This document shows, one piece after another, positions 15,252 through 24,379 of a stretch of DNA of 41,013 bases. The translations under genes and the position numbers were made by a program. Position 1 is the stretch's first letter, and each line of letters opens with the position of its first letter. Location: the NCBI GenBank assembly GCA_002396665.1, contig DGYJ01000078.1, forward strand, positions 1-41,013, written 5' to 3'. Source of the DNA: Bdellovibrionaceae bacterium UBA5009. Lineage in GTDB: Bacteria > Bdellovibrionota > Bdellovibrionia > Bdellovibrionales > Bdellovibrionaceae. The notes below the pieces were generated by a model that was not told the origin of the DNA, did not search any database, and saw only the letters and a list, made by a program, of their open reading frames with translations.

Positions 15252-17486
15252 ATGAAAAATTACACGTTCTTTTCAGTTCTATTTTTACTTATGCTTATTG
15301 AAGTTTCTTGCATGAGTATCATCAAAAAAAATGAAAATACTTCTTCCAAAGAAAATTCCGTAAAAGAGACTCTTCAAAAAGAATCAGCAGGAGCAAAAGT
15401 GGAACAAACCGCTGCTAAAACCGTAAATCCACCTGTCGCCGAAAAAAAACCTTTCGAATTAAAAAAACATAATCACTCGCGAATTGATCCCTACTTCTGG
15501 ATGAAAGACCGCGAGAACCCAAAGGTGATTCAGTACCTGAAAGATGAAAATGCTTATACTGATTTTACATTAAAACCCTATCAAAAACTTCAAGATCAGC
15601 TTTTTGAAGAAATGAAATCAAGGGTCATCGAAGACGAGTCCTCTTACCCAGTGAAGAAAAATAATTACTTTTATTATTCTCGATATATTCCTGGACAACA
15701 ATACCCTGTCTTTGCTCGAAAAAAAGATTCCTTAGACAATCCTGAAGAAATTCTCATTGATGGCAATAAAGCCGCTGTTGGACATACTTTTTATGAATCC
15801 TCTGGTCCCATCGTAAGCCCCAGCCACGAGTGGATGGTTTTTGGCGAAGATACTGTGGGTCGCAGGTTTTACACTTTGCAAATTAAAAATTTATCCAGTG
15901 GACAAGTTCTTCCCTACAAAATCGAAAAGGTCAGATCCAATGTTGTCTGGGCCACTGACAACAAAACATTTTTTTACACCCAACAAGATCCTGAAACACT
16001 TCGCACCGACCGCGTCTTTCGCTTCAATATTGAAACCGGCGAGAAGAAAGAAATATTTTTCGAAAAAGACAGCACTTACAGCGTCTATCTTTATAAAAAT
16101 CTAGCCCATAATTATATTTTCATCATGTCGGCAAGCACACTAAGCACAGAAGTTCGCTACATCAAAGCCGATGAGCCCAATGGCGATTTCAAAATTTTTA
16201 GCCCGCGCGAAAAGGAACATGAATACGAAGTCTATGATGGCGGCGATCGCTTCTTTGTCAAAACAAACTGGAAGGCTAAAAATTATAAACTGATGGAAGC
16301 CAGCTTCAAAGACACCGCCAAAACAAAATGGAAAAATGTCATCCCCCACCGCAGCGATGTCTATTTTGAAGGCGCCACTATCTTTAAGAAATTTTTTGCC
16401 ATCGAAGAAAAAAAAGATGGCTTGCCACTGATTCGCATCATTGACCGCTTAACGAAAAAATCATTCCTTATCCCCTTTGCAGATCCCTCCTACACAGCGA
16501 CAGTTTCTGGGAATGCAGAATATGAATCAAATATCGTGCGGTTCGAGTTCGAGTCCCTGCGCCAACCCGAATCCACTTTTGATTATGATATGATCACCCG
16601 CAAACAAGAGCTTAAAAAAACCAGACAAATTCCAAATTACAATCCAGAAAATTATCGCACAGAGCGAATTTGGGTCAAAGCCCGCGACGGTAAAAAAATT
16701 CCTGTGTCTTTGCTGATGAAAAAAGACTTTAAACCCAATGGACAAAGTCCGATGTTGATATATGCCTATGGTTCCTACGGATCATCAATGACTCCGTGGT
16801 ACAGTCAAAGTTTGTCTAGTCTCATTGACAGAGGCTTTGTCTATGCCTTAGCCCACATTCGTGGCGGGGCAGAACTTGGTCGTGCATGGTACGATGATGG
16901 ACGCGTACTCAATAAAAAAAATACTTTCAATGATTTCATTGATTGCACAGAAAGTTTGATCCAGCAAAACTATGCATCCCCGCTTCGTGTCTACGCCATG
17001 GGTGGAAGCGCCGGTGGATTATTGATGGGATCTATTGCCAACATGAGGCCCGATCTTTACCGCGGCATTGTTGCCCAAGTTCCCTTTGTCGATGTGGTCA
17101 CAACAATGCTTGATGATTCCATCCCACTCACGACTGGGGAATATGACGAGTGGGGAAATCCCAATGTTAAAAAATACTACGACTACATTTTAAGCTATTC
17201 ACCCTACGACAATGTCACAAAAAAAGCTTACCCCAATATGCTTGTCACCACTGGACTTCATGATTCACAAGTTCAGTACTGGGAGCCCGCAAAGTGGGTG
17301 GCCAAGCTTCGCGATCTAAAAACAGACTCAAATATTATTCTACTCAAGACGGATATGGAGGCTGGCCATGGCGGGGCCTCGGGTCGTTTTTCAAGACTTA
17401 AAGAAAAAGCTGTCGAATTTACTTTTATTTTGATGATTGACGGTTTTTCCAACGAGAATAAAACAGCAACGCCGCCACAGTCTTAA
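15252..17486 (+). CDS. oligopeptidase B-like S9 serine peptidase, probably exported
   Basis: The start at 15252 is preferred because GAGGTT lies 4 nt upstream; an ATG at 15240 would place that SD inside the gene. This gives 744 residues. The N-terminus is a signal sequence ending EVSC, a poor lipobox, then a low-complexity linker to about residue 70. A beta-propeller domain beginning HSRIDPYFWMKDREN follows, then the alpha/beta hydrolase domain with nucleophile S586 (GGSAGG), D671 (GLHDSQVQ) and H706 (EAGHGGASG). Family members cleave after basic residues in short peptides, and most oligopeptidase B enzymes are cytoplasmic, so export is notable. The last 62 bp overlap the convergent NUDIX gene. 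Confidence 0.88.
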   Translation: MKNYTFFSVLFLLMLIEVSCMSIIKKNENTSSKENSVKETLQKESAGAKVEQTAAKTVNPPVAEKKPFELKKHNHSRIDPYFWMKDRENPKVIQYLKDENAYTDFTLKPYQKLQDQLFEEMKSRVIEDESSYPVKKNNYFYYSRYIPGQQYPVFARKKDSLDNPEEILIDGNKAAVGHTFYESSGPIVSPSHEWMVFGEDTVGRRFYTLQIKNLSSGQVLPYKIEKVRSNVVWATDNKTFFYTQQDPETLRTDRVFRFNIETGEKKEIFFEKDSTYSVYLYKNLAHNYIFIMSASTLSTEVRYIKADEPNGDFKIFSPREKEHEYEVYDGGDRFFVKTNWKAKNYKLMEASFKDTAKTKWKNVIPHRSDVYFEGATIFKKFFAIEEKKDGLPLIRIIDRLTKKSFLIPFADPSYTATVSGNAEYESNIVRFEFESLRQPESTFDYDMITRKQELKKTRQIPNYNPENYRTERIWVKARDGKKIPVSLLMKKDFKPNGQSPMLIYAYGSYGSSMTPWYSQSLSSLIDRGFVYALAHIRGGAELGRAWYDDGRVLNKKNTFNDFIDCTESLIQQNYASPLRVYAMGGSAGGLLMGSIANMRPDLYRGIVAQVPFVDVVTTMLDDSIPLTTGEYDEWGNPNVKKYYDYILSYSPYDNVTKKAYPNMLVTTGLHDSQVQYWEPAKWVAKLRDLKTDSNIILLKTDMEAGHGGASGRFSRLKEKAVEFTFILMIDGFSNENKTATPPQS

Positions 17487-18000
17487 CATCTGTCATCTGC
17501 CCTTGGTCTAACAAATCAAGGGCCTCATCCAAACTGATCTCGACCAAATTTAAAAACTCGCCTTCATCCCTTTTATAACCCACATCGTTCATTTCTTCGG
17601 CCACGTAGATATCAATAAACTCGTTACAATATCCAATGGCAGGATGGATTTGTGTCAGGTAAGTCCACTTTTTGGCCTCACAACCGACCTCTTCCTTCAG
17701 CTCACGAATAGCTGTTTCAGAGGTCACTTCTTGAGGATCTCGCTTGCCTGCAGGAAATTCTAGAAAAACTTTTTTCAAAGGATAACGATATTGCTCGACC
17801 ATGATCAAATTGCCATTCGACAATACTGGAATCATGACTGCAGCACCGGGATGAGTAATATACTCGCGGTAATCTTCCGTTTGATCGGGTAAAATAATTT
17901 CATCACGGTAGACTTTAATAAATCCACCATTAAATATTTGCTCGGTTTTTTTAGTTTTCTCTTCGAGATTCTGGGGCTTTTCATTTTTATAGTACTTCAA
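17425..18000 (-). CDS. NUDIX hydrolase, ADP-ribose pyrophosphatase type
   Basis: A 191-residue protein with a complete NUDIX box: GKRDPQE, seven residues, then RELKEEVGC, which binds the metal and catalyses diphosphate hydrolysis. The layout (EQYRYPLKKVFLEFPAGK before the box, HPAIGYCNEFIDIYVAEE after it) fits the ADP-ribose/ADP-sugar pyrophosphatase branch (NudF-like). It is cytoplasmic. The start is a TTG at 18000 with GGAGGT 6 nt upstream. The 3' end overlaps the convergent oligopeptidase gene by 62 bp, so the two transcripts are antisense there. The exact nucleotide substrate cannot be read from the sequence. Confidence 0.88.
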   Translation of the reverse strand: MKYYKNEKPQNLEEKTKKTEQIFNGGFIKVYRDEIILPDQTEDYREYITHPGAAVMIPVLSNGNLIMVEQYRYPLKKVFLEFPAGKRDPQEVTSETAIRELKEEVGCEAKKWTYLTQIHPAIGYCNEFIDIYVAEEMNDVGYKRDEGEFLNLVEISLDEALDLLDQGQMTDVKTVAALLFYSRWKNRQSSK

Positions 18001-18098
18001 GACTGGACCTCCATCTCGGTTTTAAATTCTGGGTCTTGCCGCCAGCAAGCCATGAAGAGATGATTATAAAGTGAATTTTTGAAAAAGAGGAGCTTCGC

Positions 18099-18827
18099 GT
18101 GAAAAAAACAGCACCATTTTTATTAGTTATATTCATTTTTCTAGTCACTGCATTATTTGCTATTCCATCGGCCTTCGCGGCCGGCAGCAAAAGTGGTGGA
18201 CATTCCCTTGGTATAGGCTTTGGCATCACATCAGCAGTTCAAAAAGATTTAAATTCAATCATCGACAGTGTGAATACAAGTGCCGGCGCGAATACTAAAA
18301 ATGTAAATTCAGCCTATGAATTTTCTGCCCAGTATGCCTACAGATTTTCGGGATCAATTTTCGGTCTTGTGTTTAGACCTAGCTACTTCACTGCCAGCGG
18401 AAAAGGAACAAACGCGGCAGGATCTAGTTACAATCACGAATTAACTGGTTACACATTTTTTCCTCTGCTTAGAATTTATCCTCTTGAAAACTCATTTATC
18501 CGATTCTATATGCAAGCAGGTCTTGGATATGGATACCTTGGTGGCCGAGTAGTCCAAGGGACAAACGAGATGAAATACTCTGGGTCAAATTTAGGCGAGC
18601 AAGCTGGACTTGGAGCTGATTTCTGCTTCACACCAAATCATTGCATGGCCATCGAAGGAAACTTTAGATATTTACCCATCGAAAGAAACTCGGCTGATTC
18701 TTTAACAGGAACAATGACTGGTTTTACCCAAGCCCAAAGCGGTAAAGAAGTTGAGTACAGTGGAAATGATATGTCGACAACGATGTCTGGAATTCAAGGA
18801 TCTGTTTCTTATATTTTTAACTTCTAA
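18099..18827 (+). CDS. outer-membrane beta-barrel protein (OmpW/OprF-like fold)
   Basis: A GTG start at 18099 with AGAGGAG 6 nt upstream gives 242 residues. A signal peptide (LLVIFIFLVTALFAIPSAFA) is followed by amphipathic beta-strands with aromatic girdle residues (YEFSAQYAYRF, FIRFYMQAGLGYGYLGG, CMAIEGNFRYLPI) and the typical terminal signature GSVSYIFNF ending in Phe. It should sit in the outer membrane as a small barrel. There are two cysteines (CFTPNHC), probably paired. It is monocistronic: divergent from the NUDIX gene and closed by a clear terminator. No specific function was recognised. Confidence 0.8.
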   Translation: MKKTAPFLLVIFIFLVTALFAIPSAFAAGSKSGGHSLGIGFGITSAVQKDLNSIIDSVNTSAGANTKNVNSAYEFSAQYAYRFSGSIFGLVFRPSYFTASGKGTNAAGSSYNHELTGYTFFPLLRIYPLENSFIRFYMQAGLGYGYLGGRVVQGTNEMKYSGSNLGEQAGLGADFCFTPNHCMAIEGNFRYLPIERNSADSLTGTMTGFTQAQSGKEVEYSGNDMSTTMSGIQGSVSYIFNF

Positions 18828-18854
18828 TTTTTAAAATTTACAGATTCAATTTAG

Positions 18855-18885
18855 AAAGCCCACAACAATCTGGGCTTTTTTTATT
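18855..18885 (+). terminator. intrinsic terminator after the beta-barrel gene
   Basis: Perfect 8-bp stem AAAGCCCA (18855-18862) with TGGGCTTT (18871-18878), an 8-nt loop and a run of T with one A. It closes the plus-strand barrel transcript. On the minus strand the trailing sequence is only a short T-tract, so it is weaker for the lpxH-like gene that ends at 18894. Confidence 0.85.
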
Positions 18886-18893
18886 TCATCAGA

Positions 18894-19631
18894 TTAATCG
18901 AGTCTCACCCACTCAACTTGCCCAGCATTCAACTTAAGAATTTGAATTTCCTCAAACCAGCTCCCCAGGTTGATGGATCTGATTTTTTTCCCATGGACCT
19001 CGAATTGATAATCATCACGAACATGCATATGTCCTGAAATAATCAGATCAAAACCATCAGAATTATAAACTCTGTGGGCATGATGACGAATCATCTTTTG
19101 AATTTCATCTGCATTTTGCTTTTGATACACGATGCTTTTTTTGCGACTAATTCCAGCCCAGGCCTGCCCCACTTTTTGCCAAAATTGTCCAGGGACCAGA
19201 TGCCCCACTCTTTCAGTCATAGGATGTCTTAAAAATCTTCGCAGTCTTAGATAAGCTTCGTCCTCGAGATTGATCAAATCCCCATGCTCTAGTCGAACTT
19301 TTAAGCCATCAATATCCATCACCTGAGCTTCTGTAAATACTTCAGCGCCGAGCTCGTCTCTCCAGTAAGGATGAATATGTAAATCGTGATTTCCTTCAAA
19401 GAAATAAATCTTCCATCCCTGGGATTTTAATAATTCCATTAAGCGAATCACATCAGAAAATTTCTTTTTAAAAACAGGATGCCCAGAAATCCAAAGATCA
19501 AAAATATCGCCAAGCAAAAATAAATTCCCAGGATTTTTTTGTGTTAATGAAAGCAAAAAGCGCAGAAGAATTTGTCCTCTGCGCTCGTTGACTGATTTTA
19601 AATGGATATCAGATAAAAAGTAGCTCTCCAC
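18894..19631 (-). CDS. lpxH: UDP-2,3-diacylglucosamine diphosphatase-like metallophosphoesterase
   Basis: A 245-residue calcineurin-type phosphoesterase with the ordered metal motifs SDIHL (residue 7), GDIFDLW, EGNHDLH, a mid-chain LEHGDLIN and GHMHVRD. The length, the DLW after the second motif and the helical insert in the middle fit LpxH, which hydrolyses UDP-2,3-diacylglucosamine to lipid X in lipid A synthesis at the inner membrane face. A closely related phosphoesterase is the alternative. The start is GTG at 19631, 3 bp after the ftsZ stop, so it is the last gene of the dcw transcript. Many Gram-negatives have lpxC in this position, so here another lipid A gene fills the slot. Confidence 0.75.
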   Translation of the reverse strand: MESYFLSDIHLKSVNERRGQILLRFLLSLTQKNPGNLFLLGDIFDLWISGHPVFKKKFSDVIRLMELLKSQGWKIYFFEGNHDLHIHPYWRDELGAEVFTEAQVMDIDGLKVRLEHGDLINLEDEAYLRLRRFLRHPMTERVGHLVPGQFWQKVGQAWAGISRKKSIVYQKQNADEIQKMIRHHAHRVYNSDGFDLIISGHMHVRDDYQFEVHGKKIRSINLGSWFEEIQILKLNAGQVEWVRLD

Positions 19632-19634
19632 GAA

Positions 19635-21248
19635 CTACTCTTTATGAAAATCGAGCCCTTGTCTTTTGCGAATAAAAGCTGGCACTTCAAGATTTTGATT
19701 TTGAGCAAATGGTGAAGTTAAAGCCTCACGCGCTACTCGGCGGGCTTCATCAAGACTTGGTTCGTGATCCACATTCAAAGACAATTGCTCTGGAGTTGGA
19801 TAACGATGTTTCATATCTTGGCTTTCTTTAAAAGCTTTCGCTTTGGCCATTAAAAGTTCACGGGAACGAATCGCAGAATCTGCAATCGAAGACTCTGTCG
19901 GACGAATCGGCATTGCCACTTCTTGATGGTGTTGTTCAACTTGCATTTGCTGATGAACAGCTGCTTGTTGAGGCATTTCTTGCTCAAGATGCATTTCATT
20001 TTCTTGCGCAAAATTCATCACTGAATTTTGAACATCAGAAATTGGTGGCAATTCCACAGGCATCGGAGGCGGAGGCATTTGAATTGTCGGCATTGAAGCC
20101 GCCATGCTTGGCATTTGACTCATTTGCTGATTCATCTGCGGATTCATTTGATTCATTGCCGGCATGCCATTCATGACAGGCATTCCGTTCATAGGCATAT
20201 TCGGCATTGCAGATGACATCATCGAAGCTGGTTGTCCATTCAAGAAATTTTGCATTTGAGACAAAGCTTCGCTTCCGATTTTTTTATGCTCTGGTTCAGC
20301 AAATCCAGTGGCAATAACAGTCACGCGAACTTCGTCACCCATTTTCTCATCAATAACAGCACCGAAGATGATTTCAGCATCTTCATGGGCAGCTTCTGTG
20401 ATCAGAGTTGAAGCCTCATTGACTTCATACAAGCTCAAGTCTGGTCCACCAGTGACGTTGATGATAATACCAGTTGCGCCATCAATTTTAATATTTTCAA
20501 GAAGCGGAGAAGAAATCGCCATAGTCGCTGCTTCAACTGCGCGGTTTTCACCAACAGCTGCACCAGTTCCCATGATTGCCATACCTTTTTCTTTCATAAC
20601 AGTGCGAATGTCAGCAAAATCTAAATTGATCAAACCACGAATGTTGATCAAGTCAGAGATCCCTTTCACAGCTTGCAACAGAACTTCGTCCGCTTTTTTG
20701 AAAGTTTCCAAAAGAGGAGTCCGTTCAGCTGCAATTGATAATAATTTTTGATTAGGAATAACGATTAAAGTATCGACATTGTCTTTTAATTCTTGAAGAC
20801 CGTATTCAGCGTGCTTGCCGCGTTTTTTACCTTCAAACATAAAAGGTTTTGTCACAACACCAATCGTCAATGCCCCAAGTTCACGGGCAATTTTTGCTAC
20901 GATGGGCGCCCCGCCAGTACCAGTTCCGCCACCCATTCCTGCAGTGACAAAAACCATGTCGGCGCCTTCTAATTTTTCAACGATTTGATTGTAAGATTCA
21001 ATGGCAGCGCGACGACCCACATCTGGATTTGCACCAGCACCAAGGCCCTTTGTCAGATCCAAACCAAGTTGAATTTTTTGAGCCGCTTTACTTGCATTCA
21101 AAGCTTGGATGTCTGTATTTGCGACGATGAATTCAACGCCATCCATTTTTGATTCGATCATTGTTGCAACAGCATTACTGCCGCCACCACCAACGCCGAC
21201 CACTTTGATATTTGCTCCGATATTAATATTTTCTTCTAGCTCGAACAT
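19635..21248 (-). CDS. ftsZ: cell division protein FtsZ with long Met/Gln-rich linker
   Basis: The tubulin-like GTPase that forms the cytokinetic ring. The GTP-binding glycine loop GGGTGTGG is at residues 106-113, with the N-terminal VGVGGGGSNAV and the T7 loop NLDFADIRTVM intact. The core ends near residue 317. A linker of about 200 residues follows, Met/Pro-rich at 341-397 and Gln/His-rich at 405-445, then the conserved C-terminal peptide EVPAFIRKRQ (521-530) that binds FtsA. The total of 537 residues is long compared with about 380 in E. coli. GGGGGA precedes the ATG. It lies 26 bp after ftsA and 3 bp before the lpxH-like gene. Confidence 0.97.
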   Translation of the reverse strand: MFELEENINIGANIKVVGVGGGGSNAVATMIESKMDGVEFIVANTDIQALNASKAAQKIQLGLDLTKGLGAGANPDVGRRAAIESYNQIVEKLEGADMVFVTAGMGGGTGTGGAPIVAKIARELGALTIGVVTKPFMFEGKKRGKHAEYGLQELKDNVDTLIVIPNQKLLSIAAERTPLLETFKKADEVLLQAVKGISDLINIRGLINLDFADIRTVMKEKGMAIMGTGAAVGENRAVEAATMAISSPLLENIKIDGATGIIINVTGGPDLSLYEVNEASTLITEAAHEDAEIIFGAVIDEKMGDEVRVTVIATGFAEPEHKKIGSEALSQMQNFLNGQPASMMSSAMPNMPMNGMPVMNGMPAMNQMNPQMNQQMSQMPSMAASMPTIQMPPPPMPVELPPISDVQNSVMNFAQENEMHLEQEMPQQAAVHQQMQVEQHHQEVAMPIRPTESSIADSAIRSRELLMAKAKAFKESQDMKHRYPTPEQLSLNVDHEPSLDEARRVAREALTSPFAQNQNLEVPAFIRKRQGLDFHKE

Positions 21249-21274
21249 TTATCCCCCTGTTGCAAAACTCAAAA

Positions 21275-22528
21275 TTAAAAAATCTCTCCAAAGAAGTTTT
21301 TAATTTTGCGAGTAACTCCATCTAAAGAGTCTCCGATGTTTAAATCCCCTGCTGCTTGTTGCATGAGCAGCTCTTTTTTCTGTTGAAAACCATAGATCAA
21401 TAAACCGACAGCCGTGGCATGACTTGCAGATTTCACAATGTCACTTAGGCCACCGATTTGTGACGGAAGGCCTCGACGAACTGGGATTTCGAAAATGAAT
21501 TCGCCCATTTCAATAAGACCTTCTAGCTGACTCGCTCCTCCGGTCAAAACCAGTCCAGAGCCCAAGAAAGGCATAAACCCGCTTCGACGAACATCATCAG
21601 CAATTAAACTTAAAACTTCTTCAGCTCTGGCCTCAAGAACATCAGCCAAATCTTTGCGTGGAATTTGTCGCGATTTGCGTCCGCCAACACCATCCACATC
21701 AATTGTTTCATGATCAGCCACCAAAGACGACATGGCACAACCATGCTTCTTTTTTAAATCTTCAGCTGACATCTGTGGAGTTCTTAAGCCCACAGCCACA
21801 TCGTGTGTAAAATGTTGTCCACCAACAGGAATCACTGAGGAGTGGGCCACACTGCCATTGACAAAATAAATCAGGTTGCAAGTTCCGCCACCCATATCAA
21901 CAACACAGACGCCAAGATTTTTTTCGTCTTCAGAAAGGACAGACAATGAAGACGCTAAAGGATCCAAAACAAGTCCGTTAATTCTAAGACCAGCTTTTTC
22001 AACACATTTCACAGTGTTGTTCAAAGCCGTTTGTCCACCCGTGACGATGTGAACATTGGCCTCAAGGCGCACACCTGACATCCCAACAGGATCGGTGATT
22101 CCATCTTGACCATCCACTTTGTATTCACGTGGAAGAACATGTAAAACTTGTCGATCCGCAGGAACAGCAACGGCCTTTGCCGCTTCGATCACTCGATCGA
22201 TATCACTGCTGCCGACTTCTTTGTTACGAATGGCTACCATGCCTTTAGAATCAAAAGAGGTAATGTGAGTTCCAGAAACACCAACCCACACATCCTGGAT
22301 TTGGTAACCAGACATGAGCTCTGCTTCTTCTTTGGCTTTACGAATAGATTCTGTTGTGGCTTCAATGTTCACAACAACGCCTTGGCGCATTCCCACATTG
22401 GGTGCGTGTCCAAGTCCTGAGATTTCAATTTTACCTTCAGGAGTCACCGAGCCAATAACAAACGAGACCTTGGTCGAGCCAAGATCAAGCCCAGCGATAA
22501 TTGGATTTTTAGGTTTGTTCATACTCAT
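21275..22528 (-). CDS. ftsA: cell division protein FtsA
   Basis: An actin-like ATPase that tethers FtsZ to the membrane. The phosphate-1 motif AGLDLGSTKVSFVIG is near residue 12, the second VCVVDMGGGTCNLIYF in the middle, and the adenosine motif LVLTGGASQLEG toward the end. The amphipathic membrane-targeting helix VTRKIKNFFGEIF closes the protein. Length 417. Two ATGs are possible: 22528 (AAGGA 7 nt upstream) and 22522 (AGGG 6 nt upstream), a difference of two residues. It lies between ftsQ and ftsZ in the canonical order. Confidence 0.97.
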   Translation of the reverse strand: MSMNKPKNPIIAGLDLGSTKVSFVIGSVTPEGKIEISGLGHAPNVGMRQGVVVNIEATTESIRKAKEEAELMSGYQIQDVWVGVSGTHITSFDSKGMVAIRNKEVGSSDIDRVIEAAKAVAVPADRQVLHVLPREYKVDGQDGITDPVGMSGVRLEANVHIVTGGQTALNNTVKCVEKAGLRINGLVLDPLASSLSVLSEDEKNLGVCVVDMGGGTCNLIYFVNGSVAHSSVIPVGGQHFTHDVAVGLRTPQMSAEDLKKKHGCAMSSLVADHETIDVDGVGGRKSRQIPRKDLADVLEARAEEVLSLIADDVRRSGFMPFLGSGLVLTGGASQLEGLIEMGEFIFEIPVRRGLPSQIGGLSDIVKSASHATAVGLLIYGFQQKKELLMQQAAGDLNIGDSLDGVTRKIKNFFGEIF

Positions 22529-22582
22529 CCCTAAGTCCTTGTCTTTTTTAAAGAACTCGTCTTGAGTCCTTCAGACTTTAGC

Positions 22583-23344
22583 TTAGGGATCCTTACGCAA
22601 CCTGACAAGAACTTTCTGCGAGAGGTTTGCATCTATGACGCGAGCTTTAAATTCTTTTGATTCCATATAGTCAAGCACCTGTGAAACTCGCGCACTCTTC
22701 AAGGCGAATTGATCATCACCCATTTTAACTTGCACATCTTTTTCGATCAATGAAACCCAGAATCCATTTTTGTTATCATAACCAACTTCTGAAATATTTT
22801 TTGCAGACATGGGCCCCGTGGATGGAAGCTCGTTCAAAAGTTGAATCGCTTTTTTACGAAGCTCGCGATCGTTTTGAAATTTTTCACCACGCAGCAGGGT
22901 TACATCCGGGGCTTGCTTCAGAGGAATTTCCGCAAGTTCTTTTCCATCTTGTAAAATAGGACGAATTTTTCCAGCCGCAACCACTTGTAAAAATTTTACT
23001 TCTTTAGCCACAACTTTGACTTTTAAAGTTGAAGGCCATTCCCGAGACAAATTCACTTGGTCAATCCACGCCAGCTTATCCAATTTTTGAAATACTTTAC
23101 GAAGATTAATGTCGATCAAGGATTCGCCCTTGTACTCTTGAAGACTGTCAGAAAGCTCACTCAATAATGGTGCGATATAATTTTTTGCCACTTTTTCGTC
23201 TTGATCAAGCTCGATGGAAATTTGCTGAACATTAAAAAAGCCCTGCTTGTTCAACTGAAAAATTAAAGCGAACAACCCACCGGGAATAAATAAAATAAAA
23301 AAGAAAATTTTTAAAACTGTTCGCTTCACTGGTGTTAATGCCAA
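22583..23344 (-). CDS. ftsQ: cell division protein FtsQ
   Basis: A bitopic protein of 253 residues: a short cytoplasmic start (MALTPVKRTVLK), one transmembrane helix (IFFFILFIPGGLFALIF), a POTRA domain starting FNVQQISIELDQ and continuing to about residue 105 (WPSTLKVKVVAKE), then a beta domain. It links early and late division proteins at the septum. The start is TTG at 23344 with GAGGT 6 nt upstream; no ATG is available nearby. Sequence conservation of this family is low, so the call rests on topology, POTRA pattern and position between murB and ftsA. Confidence 0.9.
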   Translation of the reverse strand: MALTPVKRTVLKIFFFILFIPGGLFALIFQLNKQGFFNVQQISIELDQDEKVAKNYIAPLLSELSDSLQEYKGESLIDINLRKVFQKLDKLAWIDQVNLSREWPSTLKVKVVAKEVKFLQVVAAGKIRPILQDGKELAEIPLKQAPDVTLLRGEKFQNDRELRKKAIQLLNELPSTGPMSAKNISEVGYDNKNGFWVSLIEKDVQVKMGDDQFALKSARVSQVLDYMESKEFKARVIDANLSQKVLVRLRKDP

Positions 23345-23386
23345 GCTGTAACCTCGTTGATCTACGGATATTCTAGCTTAGATTTT

Positions 23387-24379
23387 CTAGCTAAACGAAG
23401 AATTTGATGAATCAACAGACAAAGGTCCTAGAAAGACCACTTCAGTCAGCAGCTGAACTTTTGTTTTTTCGAGCACCACTTTTTGCACATGACGTATCAA
23501 ACGAAGCAAATCTTCAGCCTTAGCGCCACCGGCATTAATTAAAAAATTCGCGTGCTTCACCGACACCTCTGCACCGCCAATTTTAAACCCCTTCAGTCCA
23601 CACTGATCAATCAACTGCGCCGCCTTGTGCCCTGGCGGGTTTACAAAAGTGGATCCACAACTTGGCCAATCCAAGGGCTGCTTAGACAAACGAAGACGAT
23701 TCGCTTCTTTTACTTTTTCAAGAATTGTTTCGTCTGGGACCATGGGCCATTCAATCTTAACCTTAGAAATAAATCCTGGCTTCCAGCCTTCACAATGCCT
23801 GTAGGACCAATTGAGATCTTGATGGGAAAACTTCCGTCTTTCAAAATGACTTTCAGCAGAACTTCCATTGGAGCTTCTGTCTGCAATGCGATTTTGCATA
23901 GGGCGAAGAACTTCAATTTCGCTAACGATTTCACAGAATTCCCGTGGGACCATATTTTCAGCAACACCAGCATTCATGTAAACGCCACCGCCCACTTGCC
24001 CAGGAATTCCTGCCAAAAACAAGGCTGGTGATAATTTATGCTTTAAAAAAAATTTAAGCAGTTCAGATTTTGCCGCACCAGATTCGCAATCCAAAATAAG
24101 TTTATTATTTTCAATTCGAGAATGAATTTTAGAATATTTTTTCAAGGCAATCACAAGCCCCGGAATACCTTGATCAGAAACTAAAACATTACTTCCAGAT
24201 CCAAGAAAAGTAACAGGAATTTTTTTTGATAAAGCCCAGGACCAAACCGCCTGAAGCTCGCCTTCACTTTGTGGTGTTGCAAAATATTCAGCATCACCGC
24301 CAACCTGCCAAGAATTCCAAGATTTTAAATTGATTTGTCTTTGGACGCCGTTTGGAATTTCAGCTGAATCATTTCCCAT
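23387..24379 (-). CDS. murB: UDP-N-acetylenolpyruvoylglucosamine reductase MurB
   Basis: An FAD enzyme that reduces UDP-GlcNAc-enolpyruvate to UDP-MurNAc in the cytoplasm. The FAD-binding region has TFLGSGSNVLVSD and LSPALFLAGIPGQVGGGVYMNAG. The catalytic serine motif is CGSTFVNPPGHKAAQLID, followed by VKHANFLINAGGAKAEDLL. Length 330. The ATG lies inside murC, overlapping its end by 11 bp, so translation is coupled. Here murB follows murC where E. coli has ddlB. An insert of low-complexity Ser/Asn/Arg residues (IADRSSNGSSAESHFERRK) in the second domain is a small oddity. Confidence 0.95.
   Translation of the reverse strand: MGNDSAEIPNGVQRQINLKSWNSWQVGGDAEYFATPQSEGELQAVWSWALSKKIPVTFLGSGSNVLVSDQGIPGLVIALKKYSKIHSRIENNKLILDCESGAAKSELLKFFLKHKLSPALFLAGIPGQVGGGVYMNAGVAENMVPREFCEIVSEIEVLRPMQNRIADRSSNGSSAESHFERRKFSHQDLNWSYRHCEGWKPGFISKVKIEWPMVPDETILEKVKEANRLRLSKQPLDWPSCGSTFVNPPGHKAAQLIDQCGLKGFKIGGAEVSVKHANFLINAGGAKAEDLLRLIRHVQKVVLEKTKVQLLTEVVFLGPLSVDSSNSSFS

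Noticed and set aside
20308..20751. 147-residue frame opposite ftsZ
   Set aside because: Shadow of the strongly biased ftsZ codons; no ribosome site or family match.
23552..24031. 159-residue frame opposite murB
   Set aside because: Composition is that of a reverse-strand shadow; murB is complete and well supported.
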